DNA of 64,000 nt, from assembly GCA_021794275.1 (NCBI GenBank), contig JAJYRD010000046.1, forward strand, positions 1 through 64,000, in the 5' to 3' direction. The stretch is from Pseudomonadota bacterium (GTDB taxonomy: Bacteria > Pseudomonadota > Gammaproteobacteria > Acidiferrobacterales > Acidiferrobacteraceae). Both the position numbers and the translations under genes were made by a program. Positions 33,717 through 42,413 of the stretch are shown here, one piece after another (position 1 is the first letter of the stretch; each line of letters starts with the position of its first letter). The notes beneath the pieces are model-generated. The model was not told the DNA's origin. It saw only the letters and a program-made list of their open reading frames with translations, and did not search any database.

Positions 33717-36110
33717 CTAAGTCCGGGCTCGCAGGAGGCTCGCGAGGTCGGGGCCCGAAAGTGGGCGCGCGACCAGGTAGCCCTGCACGAGATCACAGCG
33801 CTGGCGGCGCAGAAAATCCAATTGATCCTCGGTCTCGACCCCTTCGGCCACGATGTCGAGACCCAGTTCGTGACCGAGCGTAATGATGGCCCCCGTTATC
33901 GCCCCACCGTCACCGGGGCGCGCCAAGTCCGCCACGAACGATTGGTCGATCTTAAGCGCGTTCAAGGGAAAGCGTTTGAGGTAGCTCAAGGAGGAATAGC
34001 CGGTTCCGAAGTCGTCGACCGCAAGCCGGATCCCCATATCGCTCAAGGCCTCGAGCATGTCGATCGCGCCCTGCGCGTTTTCCATGAGTACGGACTCCGT
34101 GAGCTCGAGCTCGAGCAGGCCTTCGTCCTGTGGCCAGCGGCCGAGGATATCGGAGAGGACCGCGAGCAATGTGCGATCCCGGAACTGACGGCCGGAGATA
34201 TTGACCGAGACGCGGATGTCAGAAAGTCCCTCTTCGCGCCACTCCTCCATCTGCGCCAGAGCCGTTTGGAGCACCCATTCTCCCACCGGCACTATGAGCC
34301 CGGTCTCTTCGAGCAGCGGGATGAAGCCTGCCGGAGCCACCAGAACGCCGTCGGGCTGTTGCCACCGTATCAGGGCCTCCATGCCTACGATGCGCCCGGT
34401 CACCATATCCTGTTGCGGTTGGTAAAAAAGCCGCAGTTCGTCGCGCTCGAGGGCGCGCCTAAGCCGGCTCTCCAACGTCAGTCGCTCGAGCGCCTTGGCG
34501 TTCATGTCGGCGGTATAGAATTCATGAGCGTTGCCACCGCGCAACTTCGCGCGGTCCAGGGCGCTGCCGGCATTTTTGAGCAGGGTCTGAGCCTCGGAGC
34601 CGTCGGCCGGAGCGAGGCTCACGCCGACACTTACGGTGAGGAAAAACTCGTGCCCGTCCACTATGAAAGGTTCGGCCACGAGCGCTGCCAAGTGGTCCGC
34701 GAAGACGCTTGCGTCCTGCGTGGACTCCATGGGTGCAAGGAGGGCCGCGAATTCATCGCCCCCGAGCCTTGCCACAAATGCCCTTTTGCCGAGGGTGGCG
34801 CGCAGTCGATCGGCAAATTCCTGAACGATGCGGTCTCCCACGAGCGGCCCGAAGGTATCGTTAACGCGCTGAAATCGGTCGAGGTCGAACAAGAGGACCG
34901 CGAGCGCTGACCCGTCGAGGTGGCCTTGACCGACGGCCTCGTCGATTCGTTCCGAAAACAGCGTTCGGGTGGGGAGGTTCGTGAGTGGATCGTGATGGGC
35001 GAGATAGTTTATGCGCTCTTCGGTCGCCAGATGCTCCGTCATATCCTTGCCTGTCGAGACGAAGTACGTGATCGCACCGCTTTCGTCGCGTAGCGGGGTG
35101 ATCGTAGCCTGTTCGTAATAGAGCGCGCCATCCTTGCGCCGATTGATGAACATATCGCGATAGACGGAGCCCGCCCGTATGGTGCGCCACAGCTGGCCAT
35201 AGAATTCCCGCGAGTGGCGGCCGGATCGCAGAAGGCGCGGCGTGCGACCTATGGCCTCGTCGCGCGCGTAGCCCGTGATGGACTCGAAGGCCTTGTTCAC
35301 ATAGCGAATGACCCCGCGGGTATCGGTAATGAAGACTGCGTCTCCGGACTGCTCGATCGCGATCAAAAAACGGCGTAATTCCTGTTCCGTGCGGCGTCTT
35401 TCGGCTATCTCCGCCGAAAGCTCGGCCGTCCGGCGCGAATGGAGGAAGTGCAGGCGCTGCAGGTGCGTACGCGAGCGCTCTCGTTCGACCGCGCTCGTAA
35501 TGCTGCGACCGGCGGCGAGCAGGGCGGCGCGGACGGGCGGCACGAGCGCGTCCTGGCTTACCGCGAGATCCACGAAGCCTATGGGGTGATGGTTGTCGAG
35601 CAAGGACAAGGCTGCCCGCTGCTGGTGAGGGCCAAGCGGAAGCGGTTCGCAGGCGCGAGCCTTCCGAAACCGACCGATGCGTGAGGGGTCTTCCATGCTT
35701 GAAAACCCCTCGCGGCGTGGCGCTGTCCGGTGCTCCTTATAGAGGACGATCCGCGCCCCGTGAACCCCGGGGAACCGCAGCAGGGCGGCCTTCGCGCGGG
35801 TCACCACAAGCTCCTGCCCGTCCGCGCCCAGGAGATCCGTTATGAGGGCGGGAAGAGCCTTCAGGACCCCTTGTGCCCGACGTCGGGCCTGCATGGAAAG
35901 CGGGCCCACGCGGCGCTTCCGGTCGCTGACATGACTGGCCCCACGCTTCACGACGAAGAGCGCCGCCTCGCGGCGTATGCCGTTTGGCGCGATGCTTTTG
36001 CGGATGACATGGGTCCTCGGGCCCCTTAGGAAGGGCACGAGTTTGCGGCCGCAGTCGCACGGATCCAGGAGCACGACGACATGGGGCGTTTCATCCATCC
36101 GCCTAGTCAT
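33717..36110 (-). CDS. PAS-GGDEF-EAL cyclic-di-GMP protein
   Basis: A 797-residue protein. After an N-terminal region of unclear fold (~1-235, GAF-like in part) come a PAS domain (IEQSGDAVFITDTRGVIRYVNKAFE, ~250-370), a GGDEF domain with active LGGDEFAALL and an EAL domain with GMEALIRW, DDFGTGYSSLSYL and EGVETEDQ. Both catalytic signatures are intact, so it may be bifunctional. The true start may be internal to the first ~30 residues. No membrane segments are seen, so it is cytoplasmic. Confidence 0.88.
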   Translation of the reverse strand: MTRRMDETPHVVVLLDPCDCGRKLVPFLRGPRTHVIRKSIAPNGIRREAALFVVKRGASHVSDRKRRVGPLSMQARRRAQGVLKALPALITDLLGADGQELVVTRAKAALLRFPGVHGARIVLYKEHRTAPRREGFSSMEDPSRIGRFRKARACEPLPLGPHQQRAALSLLDNHHPIGFVDLAVSQDALVPPVRAALLAAGRSITSAVERERSRTHLQRLHFLHSRRTAELSAEIAERRRTEQELRRFLIAIEQSGDAVFITDTRGVIRYVNKAFESITGYARDEAIGRTPRLLRSGRHSREFYGQLWRTIRAGSVYRDMFINRRKDGALYYEQATITPLRDESGAITYFVSTGKDMTEHLATEERINYLAHHDPLTNLPTRTLFSERIDEAVGQGHLDGSALAVLLFDLDRFQRVNDTFGPLVGDRIVQEFADRLRATLGKRAFVARLGGDEFAALLAPMESTQDASVFADHLAALVAEPFIVDGHEFFLTVSVGVSLAPADGSEAQTLLKNAGSALDRAKLRGGNAHEFYTADMNAKALERLTLESRLRRALERDELRLFYQPQQDMVTGRIVGMEALIRWQQPDGVLVAPAGFIPLLEETGLIVPVGEWVLQTALAQMEEWREEGLSDIRVSVNISGRQFRDRTLLAVLSDILGRWPQDEGLLELELTESVLMENAQGAIDMLEALSDMGIRLAVDDFGTGYSSLSYLKRFPLNALKIDQSFVADLARPGDGGAITGAIITLGHELGLDIVAEGVETEDQLDFLRRQRCDLVQGYLVARPLSGPDLASLLRART

Positions 36111-36586
36111 GAGGCCTGAGTATAAGGATGGGTGTCTTCGGGAGAATCGGCCTTACAGACCGGGGTCGTCCGGCCGCGACAGGCCGGATCCGGCAGCAGC
36201 CCTTTGCAGCCCCGGGCGCATTGGAGAGACGTTGAGCCTGGGACAGTCCTCAGTGTCGCGATGGCGCTTTCGCCACAGCCTGGGCCGAAGCCCTTGTCGC
36301 ACCATGGTCTTCCGCGCGCACGGACGTCTCATGCGCCTCGTGACCTGTCCATCCAGGGCTGGGTCCGGAGTAGGTCCCCCACGGGATCTCCGCGCCTAAG
36401 ACAGGATAGCGTATGTGGTCGTTCTTACAGATAGAACCATTGGCGCGCTTCGGCGTCATGACCGAGGAGGATGGGCGCCGATGATGTCCTCATTGCAAGC
36501 GCAGGCGAATGGTGCGCGCGCACATCCCGGCGAGCGCGCATTGTCGTCCGCCATTGTTTCCAGAAGACTGGGGCAAATATCGTCCG
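36111..36586. other. Non-coding gap
   Basis: No credible gene, repeat or RNA is recognised in these 476 bases. Confidence 0.4.
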
Positions 36587-37047
36587 TCATGGCTCGCGCG
36601 GACCAGGCGATGGAGTGAACAGAAAAGGCGGACCGGAGGCGGATGCCAGTAGCAGTGCCCGCTCTTTTTGCTGCGCCTTCTGCAGCTCTGGGTCGTTGTC
36701 TACCCATGGCCAGCCGCCGATCAGCGCGTGACGCTCGGGCGGCTCGTCCGCATGTACCTCAAGACCCGTGTCGCGAACCGCGGCCGCCGTTAGGATGGCC
36801 GCGCCATACAAAGAGCGACCACCCGCGGCAAGCCCCCCCCGATCGTCCGCAAGTCTTCGAGCGGTTCCCTGCCGTGCCGTGATACCGACGTCGCCCGATC
36901 TTTGCTGCTCGGCAAAAACGCGCTGGGACGTACACTGCCAGCCGCGTCCGCGCTGGCTCGCGAGTAGTGGCCGCTTTGCGTGAGAAAGCGCGCAAGTTCC
37001 TCCCCATCACCGACAGCTTCAGGCAACCCGGAGAGAAGTAGCGTCAT
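36587..37047 (-). pseudogene. Third gene of the TIGR04255 locus, frameshifted at a G8 tract
   Basis: The first frame reads MTLLLSGLPEAVGDGEELARFL...KDRATSVSRHGREPLEDLRTIGG and then stops early. Reading on in the other frame gives LYGAAILTAAAVRDTGLEVHADEPPERHALIGGWPW...KAQQKERALLLASASG to TGA 36587. The switch falls on a run of eight C (36833-36840, G on the coding strand); nine would restore the frame. The intact product would be ~153 residues of unknown function. Its ATG overlaps the stop of the preceding gene. Confidence 0.65.
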
Positions 37048-37527
37048 GAGCGACCAACCCTCTCAATTGCAAAAGCAGCGTCGGGGGGGCGAATCCGTGA
37101 AGCGAACCGCGCCGTGCCCGCGATCCGAGCCATTCATCCAGGCGTAAGCCAGCCGATCCGAATCGCTCACACTGATGGAAAACGCGCGCGTCCTCGAAGG
37201 CATCCAGTCCAGCGAGATTGCGCCGTCTGGATCGATAGCCACTTCGGGTAAAGGGAGACCGGGGGCTAATGCGCGAACCAGACGCAAAGCGCGATCGACA
37301 GCTCCCACAGGCACCGCACACTGATCGTCGTCCGTCACCAATTCATCAAGCGCAATACGCAGGCGATTCTCGAAAATCGCCTCGTTACCGGTAAGAAACT
37401 GCATTCTTCCATTTGATCGCGAAAGGCTCCCCACGAGCTCTTGTATGCGGGCCGCCACATCAGATATCGCATTGGTCCGCTTCCAGTCCGCCGTAGCGGA
37501 GTAAGCGCCCGCGAGTGTGAAGGTCAT
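37044..37527 (-). pseudogene. Second gene of the TIGR04255 locus, frameshifted at a G7 tract
   Basis: Begins MTFTLAGAYSATADWKRT, with its ATG overlapping the corrected stop of the TIGR04255 gene. Near the 3' end a run of seven G (37083-37089) shifts the frame. With six, the protein would end ...DAAFAIERVGRS at a TGA overlapping the next ATG. This exact coupling supports the corrected reading. An alpha/beta protein of ~160 residues, family not recognised. Confidence 0.6.
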
Positions 37528-38278
37528 CTGAACAGATCCAGGCATGGCTGTTTCACCGTATCGTAAAAAATCCGGTTCTTGAGTTCGCGGAGTGGTTGTA
37601 GCACGCGTTCCAGCCCGGGCCATTCCTCGGGATCCCATTCACCAGTCGCGACGGCCGCATTATCGAAGAATATGGGGAGGCCGCTCCCTTCGGGGGCTGG
37701 GCTGTAACGACCACGGCCACTTGGTGCCCCGTCTCCATATCCACGGCAGTATACTGGTTGAGGAATCCGGACAGGGTGAGCCGAGCGTCCGGCGGTAAAG
37801 TCGGCTGGATGGCGAGGTAGTGATCGAGCTCGATACCGTCGGGACCCATCGGCAAAATGATGCGGTTAAGATAGCGTAGGCGCAAGGTACGTACCGTGAG
37901 CGGTTCTGCGAACCCACGATACAGGCCCCAGATTCTTCGAATCTCCGGGAGGTAGGTATCGAGCCCGGTGTAGGGCGCGAGCCTGTTGAATGAGAATCCG
38001 GACTGCCGTACTTGGACTAACTGCTTGTGGTCCGGCTGCAGGAACATCCACGCTTGCAATGAGCGTTGCAGTGAAGAGTTGAACCCGCCCTCCCCCGACG
38101 CCAAGCGCACCTCCTGCAGGTAACGTGGCTGCACCTCGGGGTATAGCCCAGCAAGGGCGCTCCTTGCCGGCTCCTCCAAAGCCTCCAGGCTGATCTGTGG
38201 CCGCACATCGCACTCGAAGTCCAGCACGGCTTCGACGATGGGTGGATTGGCAATATCGGGATGTCCAGCGTTCGTCAT
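37524..38278 (-). pseudogene. TIGR04255-family protein, frameshifted near its C-terminus
   Basis: Starts MTNAGHPDIANPPIVEAVLDFECDV, the N-terminal signature of TIGR04255 proteins, with the conserved RLRYLNRIILP region later. After AQPPKGAAS a one-base deficit in a C run (~37675-37680) changes frame. In the other frame the expected end IFFDNAAVATGEWDP...PLRELKNRIFYDTV is intact to TGA 37524. The family is found in multi-gene accessory loci of unknown, possibly defence-related, function. First gene of a three-gene coupled operon. Confidence 0.7.
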
Positions 38279-38739
38279 GCGTCTCTACCTGCTCGCACTA
38301 GCACGGCACGCTCCAGTCGAAAATAGGGGCATCAGCCTCGACCCCGCCTTTTTTAGCCCCTTTCAGGTCTTTTGCCGAGCCCTGGGACCAGTATAGTACC
38401 TGAGTATGGACGAAGGCCTCGAAACCTCGGGGTTGCCGGGCGCCCCGGTGTTGTGGTGAAGGGCTGCTTGGAGGCCGCCCAATCGTGGGTCAGCGCCCAC
38501 ATGGCAGTAATGGCGCAAAACCTTACCATCGTCGCGCGCTAATGGGTGGAGGGCCGTACGTTGCGATTGGTCGTGCCGCCGGAAAATGTCGGAGGCGCGG
38601 GACGCCCCTATATCCCCGCAGCCTTCCGAGATCCGGCGGACGCTCGACGGCCAGCGGCCCGGGTGGCTGGGGGAAGCGATGAGGACGCCACGGCCTCGTG
38701 GTGCTCACGCGTCGGGACCACGGCTCCGGTCGGGCAGGC
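38279..38739. other. Non-coding gap before the nif region
   Basis: No supported gene in these 461 bases. The AT-richer part at 38320-38420 is upstream of the TIGR04255 operon and may carry its promoter. Nothing else is recognised. Confidence 0.4.
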
Positions 38740-39105
38740 TTATGTCCAGAAGACCCGCGCGGGATCTTCGTTGAGTTCGGCGATGGCCTCGATGAGGCTC
38801 GACTGCGCGCTCTGGATCACCCAGGTCCCGGCCGCGTGGTCGCGCCTATGGAGGTGCCAGCCGCCCTGTGCGCCGCGATAACGCAGCCATGCGATGTCGA
38901 TCATGCCTCCGGCGTCGTCGACGGTGCGCGAGCAGCAGGGGCTACGTACGATGTACCCTTCGGGGCCCGGCAGGACGATCGGGCGAACGTAGCGGTAGCG
39001 GCGCCGATTCTTGAGAAGTCGCAGGATGCGGCGCCTGTCCACGTCATTGGGGTGGGGAGCGCGCGTCGAAGGATTCGCGACGGGCGCGTCGTGGTCGCGG
39101 CGCAT
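38740..39105 (-). CDS. Small nif-linked protein of unknown function
   Basis: About 121 residues from ATG 39105 (GTG 39114 is also possible). Highly basic N-terminal half (RRRILRLLKNRRRYRYVRP), then a compact region with an SPCCSR cysteine pair (EGYIVRSPCCSRTVDD...IDIAWLRY...LIEAIAELNEDPARVFWT). It follows the LRV iron-sulfur gene directly, behind the same NifA-type promoter. Role unknown. Upstream in-frame extension to 39228 would overlap the LRV gene and looks unlike protein. Confidence 0.6.
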   Translation of the reverse strand: MRRDHDAPVANPSTRAPHPNDVDRRRILRLLKNRRRYRYVRPIVLPGPEGYIVRSPCCSRTVDDAGGMIDIAWLRYRGAQGGWHLHRRDHAAGTWVIQSAQSSLIEAIAELNEDPARVFWT

Positions 39106-39197
39106 CCCATTCACGGCCGTATGCCCTGATGGATGGATGCCGCGGCCCCTTCGACCGCGGGTGTGCGGGCGCGGCGAAGGCTGCTTGCATCCATGGT

Positions 39198-39821
39198 CTA
39201 CTCGGGAGGAGCCGTCCGCGCGGCCCATTGGAGACGCCCCGCGGCTATGGCCCGTACGCCGGCGGTGGGGTCCTCCGCCAGGATCGTGAGCCAGGAGGCA
39301 TCTATGCGTCGCGCCACGACGCGCCGGACGTGGGGGTCCGAGTCGCTGAGCATGAGCGGCAGCATGTACGCCGTGACCCGTGACGCCACGATGCGACGGA
39401 TGGCGACCTCCTGGTCATCCATCATGATGATGAGATCGTTCCCCAGGAGTCGGCGCGCCACGGCGGCCCGGACGCCCGTGTCGGCATCCTCGCGTAGGGG
39501 CGATATCTGCTCGCGCGGCGCGCGTTTGATCGCTTGGCACCGCACACGGCGGTCCGGGTCATGGAGAAGCTCCGCTGCAAAATAAGGGTGGACACGGGCG
39601 GCCGCGGCGCGTCGCACCCTGTCCGGCCATTCGGACGTGGCGCAGCGCGTGCCGAACACTGGATTACGTCGGAAAAAGCGATGGACGCCGAAGGGATTTT
39701 GCGCGAAGAGGCAGGCGGATCCAGGGCGGCAGCGGGGTGGCCAGGGCCATCCGTGGGCGCGGCATGCCATGCAGGCATCTTCACCCTGTTTTGTCTCGCT
39801 TTGTTCTACATTGGTCGTCAT
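39198..39821 (-). CDS. 4Fe-4S leucine-rich-repeat-variant (LRV) protein
   Basis: A 207-residue protein. The N-terminal cysteine cluster (ACMACRAHGWPWPPRC, then GSAC, residues ~17-39) matches the 4Fe-4S domain of the LRV protein known from Azotobacter nif regions. It is followed by short helical repeats (HPYFAAELLHDPDRRVRCQA, EQISPLREDADTGVRAAVA, AYMLPLMLSDSDPHVRRVVA). The function in nitrogen fixation is not established. It is transcribed from a sigma-54 promoter with an upstream NifA site. Confidence 0.8.
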   Translation of the reverse strand: MTTNVEQSETKQGEDACMACRAHGWPWPPRCRPGSACLFAQNPFGVHRFFRRNPVFGTRCATSEWPDRVRRAAAARVHPYFAAELLHDPDRRVRCQAIKRAPREQISPLREDADTGVRAAVARRLLGNDLIIMMDDQEVAIRRIVASRVTAYMLPLMLSDSDPHVRRVVARRIDASWLTILAEDPTAGVRAIAAGRLQWAARTAPPE

Positions 39822-39905
39822 GCGCCATCTCCATGTCCGGTCGCGGCCGGGGAAGAGGGGCTTTGCGTCTCCCGCGCCCCGGCTGTCACCCTATGGGGCC
39901 AAGTA

Positions 39906-39920
39906 GCAAATAGCGTACCA
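39906..39920 (-). promoter_or_regulatory. Sigma-54 promoter of the LRV gene
   Basis: On the minus strand TGGTACG (39920-39914), four bases, TTGC (39909-39906) gives a near-perfect -24/-12 pair, about 85 bases before the LRV start codon. Confidence 0.65.
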
Positions 39921-39980
39921 AGCGGGAAACTCTGGAGGCTGTCGTGGTCGTGGTACTGCCCTGCGACCGCGCACAGGGAA

Positions 39981-39996
39981 TGTTCCGACACGGACA
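39981..39996. promoter_or_regulatory. NifA upstream activator site (LRV gene)
   Basis: TGT-TCCGACACGG-ACA is an exact TGT-N10-ACA NifA site, about 60 bases upstream of the -24 element. Confidence 0.6.
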
Positions 39997-40042
39997 TGGG
40001 TGCCCTACCACGCCATGGTCGGCTAGGCTTAGCGGGAGCAGT

Positions 40043-41653
40043 TCATAGGCGTCGCAGCGGAATGGCGTATTTCTTCAAGGCGTAGCCTACCTGACGCGGC
40101 GTGAGATTGAGGAGGCGCGCAGCCTTCGCCTGGACCCACCCGCATTGCTCAAGCGCCCAAATTAGGCGATCGCGTTCCGAGTCTGGTGTCTCGGGGGCCG
40201 GGAGGCCGCTCGCGGCCGTCGGTCTGGACCATCCATCCGCGCGCGTCATGGCGTGTGTTCCGCCCTTCGCGGCCAAGCCCTCCTGAAGCGCACCCGAAAA
40301 ACACTTTCCTTGCTGACAAGAAAGATCCGACAGTTCGATGACCTCGCCATGCGCCATGGTCGCGGAACGCTCCACGCAATTCTCGAGTTCGCGCACGTTG
40401 CCAGTCCAGTTGCACCTCAAGAGAATGCGCATCGCCTCGGGCGCAATACGCACTTGCCGGCCGTTCTCCCTGTTGAATTTGTCGAGACAATGTTCGACCA
40501 GGAATGGGATATCTTCGTGGCGCTCGCGCAAGGGGGGCAGAAAGATCGCCACGACATTGATACGATAATAGAGGTCTTCACGGAACGAGCCGTCGGTGAC
40601 CGCCGCCTCCAGGTCTCGGTTGGTGGCGCAGATCAGGCGCACATCGACACGAATGGACTTGTTGCCGCCGACCCGCTCGAATTCGCGCTCCTGGAGTACG
40701 CGCAGGAGTTTCGTCTGAAAGGCCGGCGAGATCTCGCCGATCTCGTCCAGAAACAGCGTGCCGCCGTGCGCGGATTCGAAGCGCCCCTTGCGTTCCTGGG
40801 AAGCGCCGGTAAAAGCACCCTTCTCATGACCGAACAGTTCGGACTCGAGCAAGGTCTCGGTGAGCGCGGCGCAGTTGACGCGAACGAAGGCTTTATCTTT
40901 GCGGGGGCTCAGGTAATGAATGGCGCGCGCGATCATCTCCTTGCCGGTACCAGACTCCCCGCGCAGCAACACGGTCGCGCGCCCAGGGGCGACCTTGTGG
41001 ACCTCCGCGAACACCTCCTGCATGCGTTTGCCGTAGCCTATGACGTTATCGATGCTGTAGCGACCCTTCAAGGCGGTCTCAAGCCGTTGCTTCTCGGATA
41101 AGAGTTCGGCCTTTTCGGCGGCGACGAGCCGGTTCTGTCTTACCGCATGACCGATCAGGTTGGCAATCATCTTGAGGAATCGTACGTCTTGCTCGAAGCG
41201 TGGGGATCTTTGCGTGATGTCGGCCTCGCGGTCCACGCTCAAAACCCCAATCGTTTCGCGGCCCAACTTGATCGGGACGCAAAGGAAGGCGATGGCGCGC
41301 CCTTTACCGAGGTCTCGGGATTTTGTGCGGTTCAAAAACAGGGGCTCGTCCGCGACATTCGGTATGACCACCGGTAGGCCGGTCTTGAGAACTCGGCCGA
41401 TGATGCCCTCACCCTTCAGGTAGCGTCCGCGATCCTTTTCCGGACCACTCAAGCCGTGCGCGCTTACGGTCTGCAAGGCACCGTCGTCCTGCACGAGCGC
41501 CACCATGCCACGCTGCATGTAAAGATAAGACGCCAGGATCTCGAGTGTGGCGCGCAGGTTCTTGCCGAGATCGGCGCAGGAATTCAGGGCCTTGCCGATT
41601 TCGTACATGGCAAGCACTTGCGCCGCCGCGTTGCCTTCCGGCCGCTTTGTCAT
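40043..41653 (-). CDS. nifA: NifA, nitrogenase transcriptional activator
   Basis: A 536-residue sigma-54 activator. GAF domain (~20-175), AAA+ domain with [14 protein letters not shown] and [12 protein letters not shown], and a C-terminal Fis HTH ([20 protein letters not shown]). Cys414, Cys426, Cys446 and Cys451 follow the C-x11-C-x19-C-x4-C rule of oxygen-sensitive NifA proteins, which bind a metal or Fe-S centre and need no NifL. No nifL is adjacent. It should activate the nif promoters listed here, and its own promoter region looks sigma-54-dependent. Confidence 0.95.
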   Translation of the reverse strand: MTKRPEGNAAAQVLAMYEIGKALNSCADLGKNLRATLEILASYLYMQRGMVALVQDDGALQTVSAHGLSGPEKDRGRYLKGEGIIGRVLKTGLPVVIPNVADEPLFLNRTKSRDLGKGRAIAFLCVPIKLGRETIGVLSVDREADITQRSPRFEQDVRFLKMIANLIGHAVRQNRLVAAEKAELLSEKQRLETALKGRYSIDNVIGYGKRMQEVFAEVHKVAPGRATVLLRGESGTGKEMIARAIHYLSPRKDKAFVRVNCAALTETLLESELFGHEKGAFTGASQERKGRFESAHGGTLFLDEIGEISPAFQTKLLRVLQEREFERVGGNKSIRVDVRLICATNRDLEAAVTDGSFREDLYYRINVVAIFLPPLRERHEDIPFLVEHCLDKFNRENGRQVRIAPEAMRILLRCNWTGNVRELENCVERSATMAHGEVIELSDLSCQQGKCFSGALQEGLAAKGGTHAMTRADGWSRPTAASGLPAPETPDSERDRLIWALEQCGWVQAKAARLLNLTPRQVGYALKKYAIPLRRL

Positions 41654-41710
41654 GACACCATCTCCGTCACGCGTCGAGTGTCCTTCGTAGTGATTCTAGC
41701 GCCATACAAG

Positions 41711-41725
41711 GCAATTTATGTACCG
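41711..41725 (-). promoter_or_regulatory. Probable sigma-54 promoter of nifA
   Basis: On the minus strand CGGTACA (41725-41719), four bases, TTGC (41714-41711) keeps the essential GG and GC at the right spacing, about 60 bases before the nifA start. It deviates at the first base and so is weaker than the nifB and nifH promoters. Confidence 0.5.
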
Positions 41726-41885
41726 CCGTGGGCCCCGCTGCCCATTTGTGTCGTTGTGGCCGGTATTGAATCTGCTTGTCACGCGCTTTTGCCCTTTGCG
41801 AGCCCCAGAAAAGGGGGTGGAGGCCCTACGCCTTGAACCGCGCCTGGTCGTGTATCCGACAAATATGGCACTTTGGTCGGGATAT

Positions 41886-41901
41886 TGTCTGGTTCGCGAC
41901 A
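41886..41901. promoter_or_regulatory. NifA upstream activator site between nifA and nifV
   Basis: TGT-CTGGTTCGCG-ACA is an exact TGT-N10-ACA site. It lies ~160 bases upstream of the proposed nifA promoter and ~460 bases from the nifV promoter, so it could serve autoactivation of nifA. Confidence 0.5.
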
Positions 41902-42267
41902 AATTCTGCGGGTACTCGGCGACGGTCGACGCGGCATGGGACTTGCTCGCATGGGGGGCGTGGGGTGTGCGAGGGCACGTCGCGGCAAGGGGCGCACCGA
42001 TCGTCGCCACCTCGCATGCCCTGCACCGCATCCCGGTCAAGCCCCTCGAACCGAATCCGAGATGCCTCGCAAGGTTTCCTGACAGGTAGGTCCGTCGGCC
42101 CTGATCGCGTGTCCGCGGTGCGGTCCGAGCCTTCGGCCAGGGCGACGGCGACCAGGGCATTGGGGATGGGTCGGGCTCAAGGGCCGCTTGCGCCCGCCTA
42201 GGGGCGACCTTTGGAGGGCTTGTCCCACGGGGTCTCCGGCGATCCCTTCGGTCTATGCCCCGTCGTT

Positions 42268-42293
42268 TTTGCGACAGGTGTGTAGGTCGCAAA
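42268..42293. promoter_or_regulatory. 8-bp dyad upstream of the nifV promoter
   Basis: TTTGCGAC (42268-42275) and GTCGCAAA (42286-42293) are perfect arms around a 10-base spacer, 70 bases upstream of the nifV -24 element. The spacing resembles an enhancer site but the sequence is not the NifA consensus. A dimeric regulator binding here is inferred. Confidence 0.45.
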
Positions 42294-42362
42294 GCTCACA
42301 CCACGGAGCGATTCCGGTGCCCGACGCCCGGCCGGCCTAGCTTTTTGCGCCTTCCCGGTCTT

Positions 42363-42377
42363 TGGCATGGCGCTTGC
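42363..42377 (+). promoter_or_regulatory. Sigma-54 promoter of nifV-nifW-fixABCX
   Basis: TGGCATG (42363-42369), GCGC, TTGC (42374-42377): full -24/-12 match. Transcription would begin near 42389, which excludes in-frame starts upstream of that point for nifV. Confidence 0.75.
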
Positions 42378-42413
42378 TTTGTGGGTTCGCAGGCGGTCAT
42401 GAGGGTTTGCGAC

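Noticed and set aside
36790-37047. Independent short gene beginning MTLLLSGLPEAV
   Set aside because: Its continuation in the next frame is clearly the same protein, so it is treated as one frameshifted gene.
38740-39228. Long version of the small nif-linked protein starting at 39228
   Set aside because: It would overlap the LRV gene, and the extra 41 residues are Arg/Gly/His-rich without protein-like pattern. A start at 39105 is more plausible.
41718-42201. Open frames of 120-140 codons in the nifA-nifV gap
   Set aside because: Composition is unlike the neighbouring genes, there is no ribosome binding site, and regulatory sites lie inside.
42100-42360. Canonical NifA site close to the nifV promoter
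   Set aside because: Several TGT triplets were checked and none has ACA ten bases later. Only the different dyad at 42268-42293 stands out.
42255-42413. Upstream extension of NifV
   Set aside because: It overlaps the sigma-54 promoter at 42363-42377, so it cannot be in the transcript.
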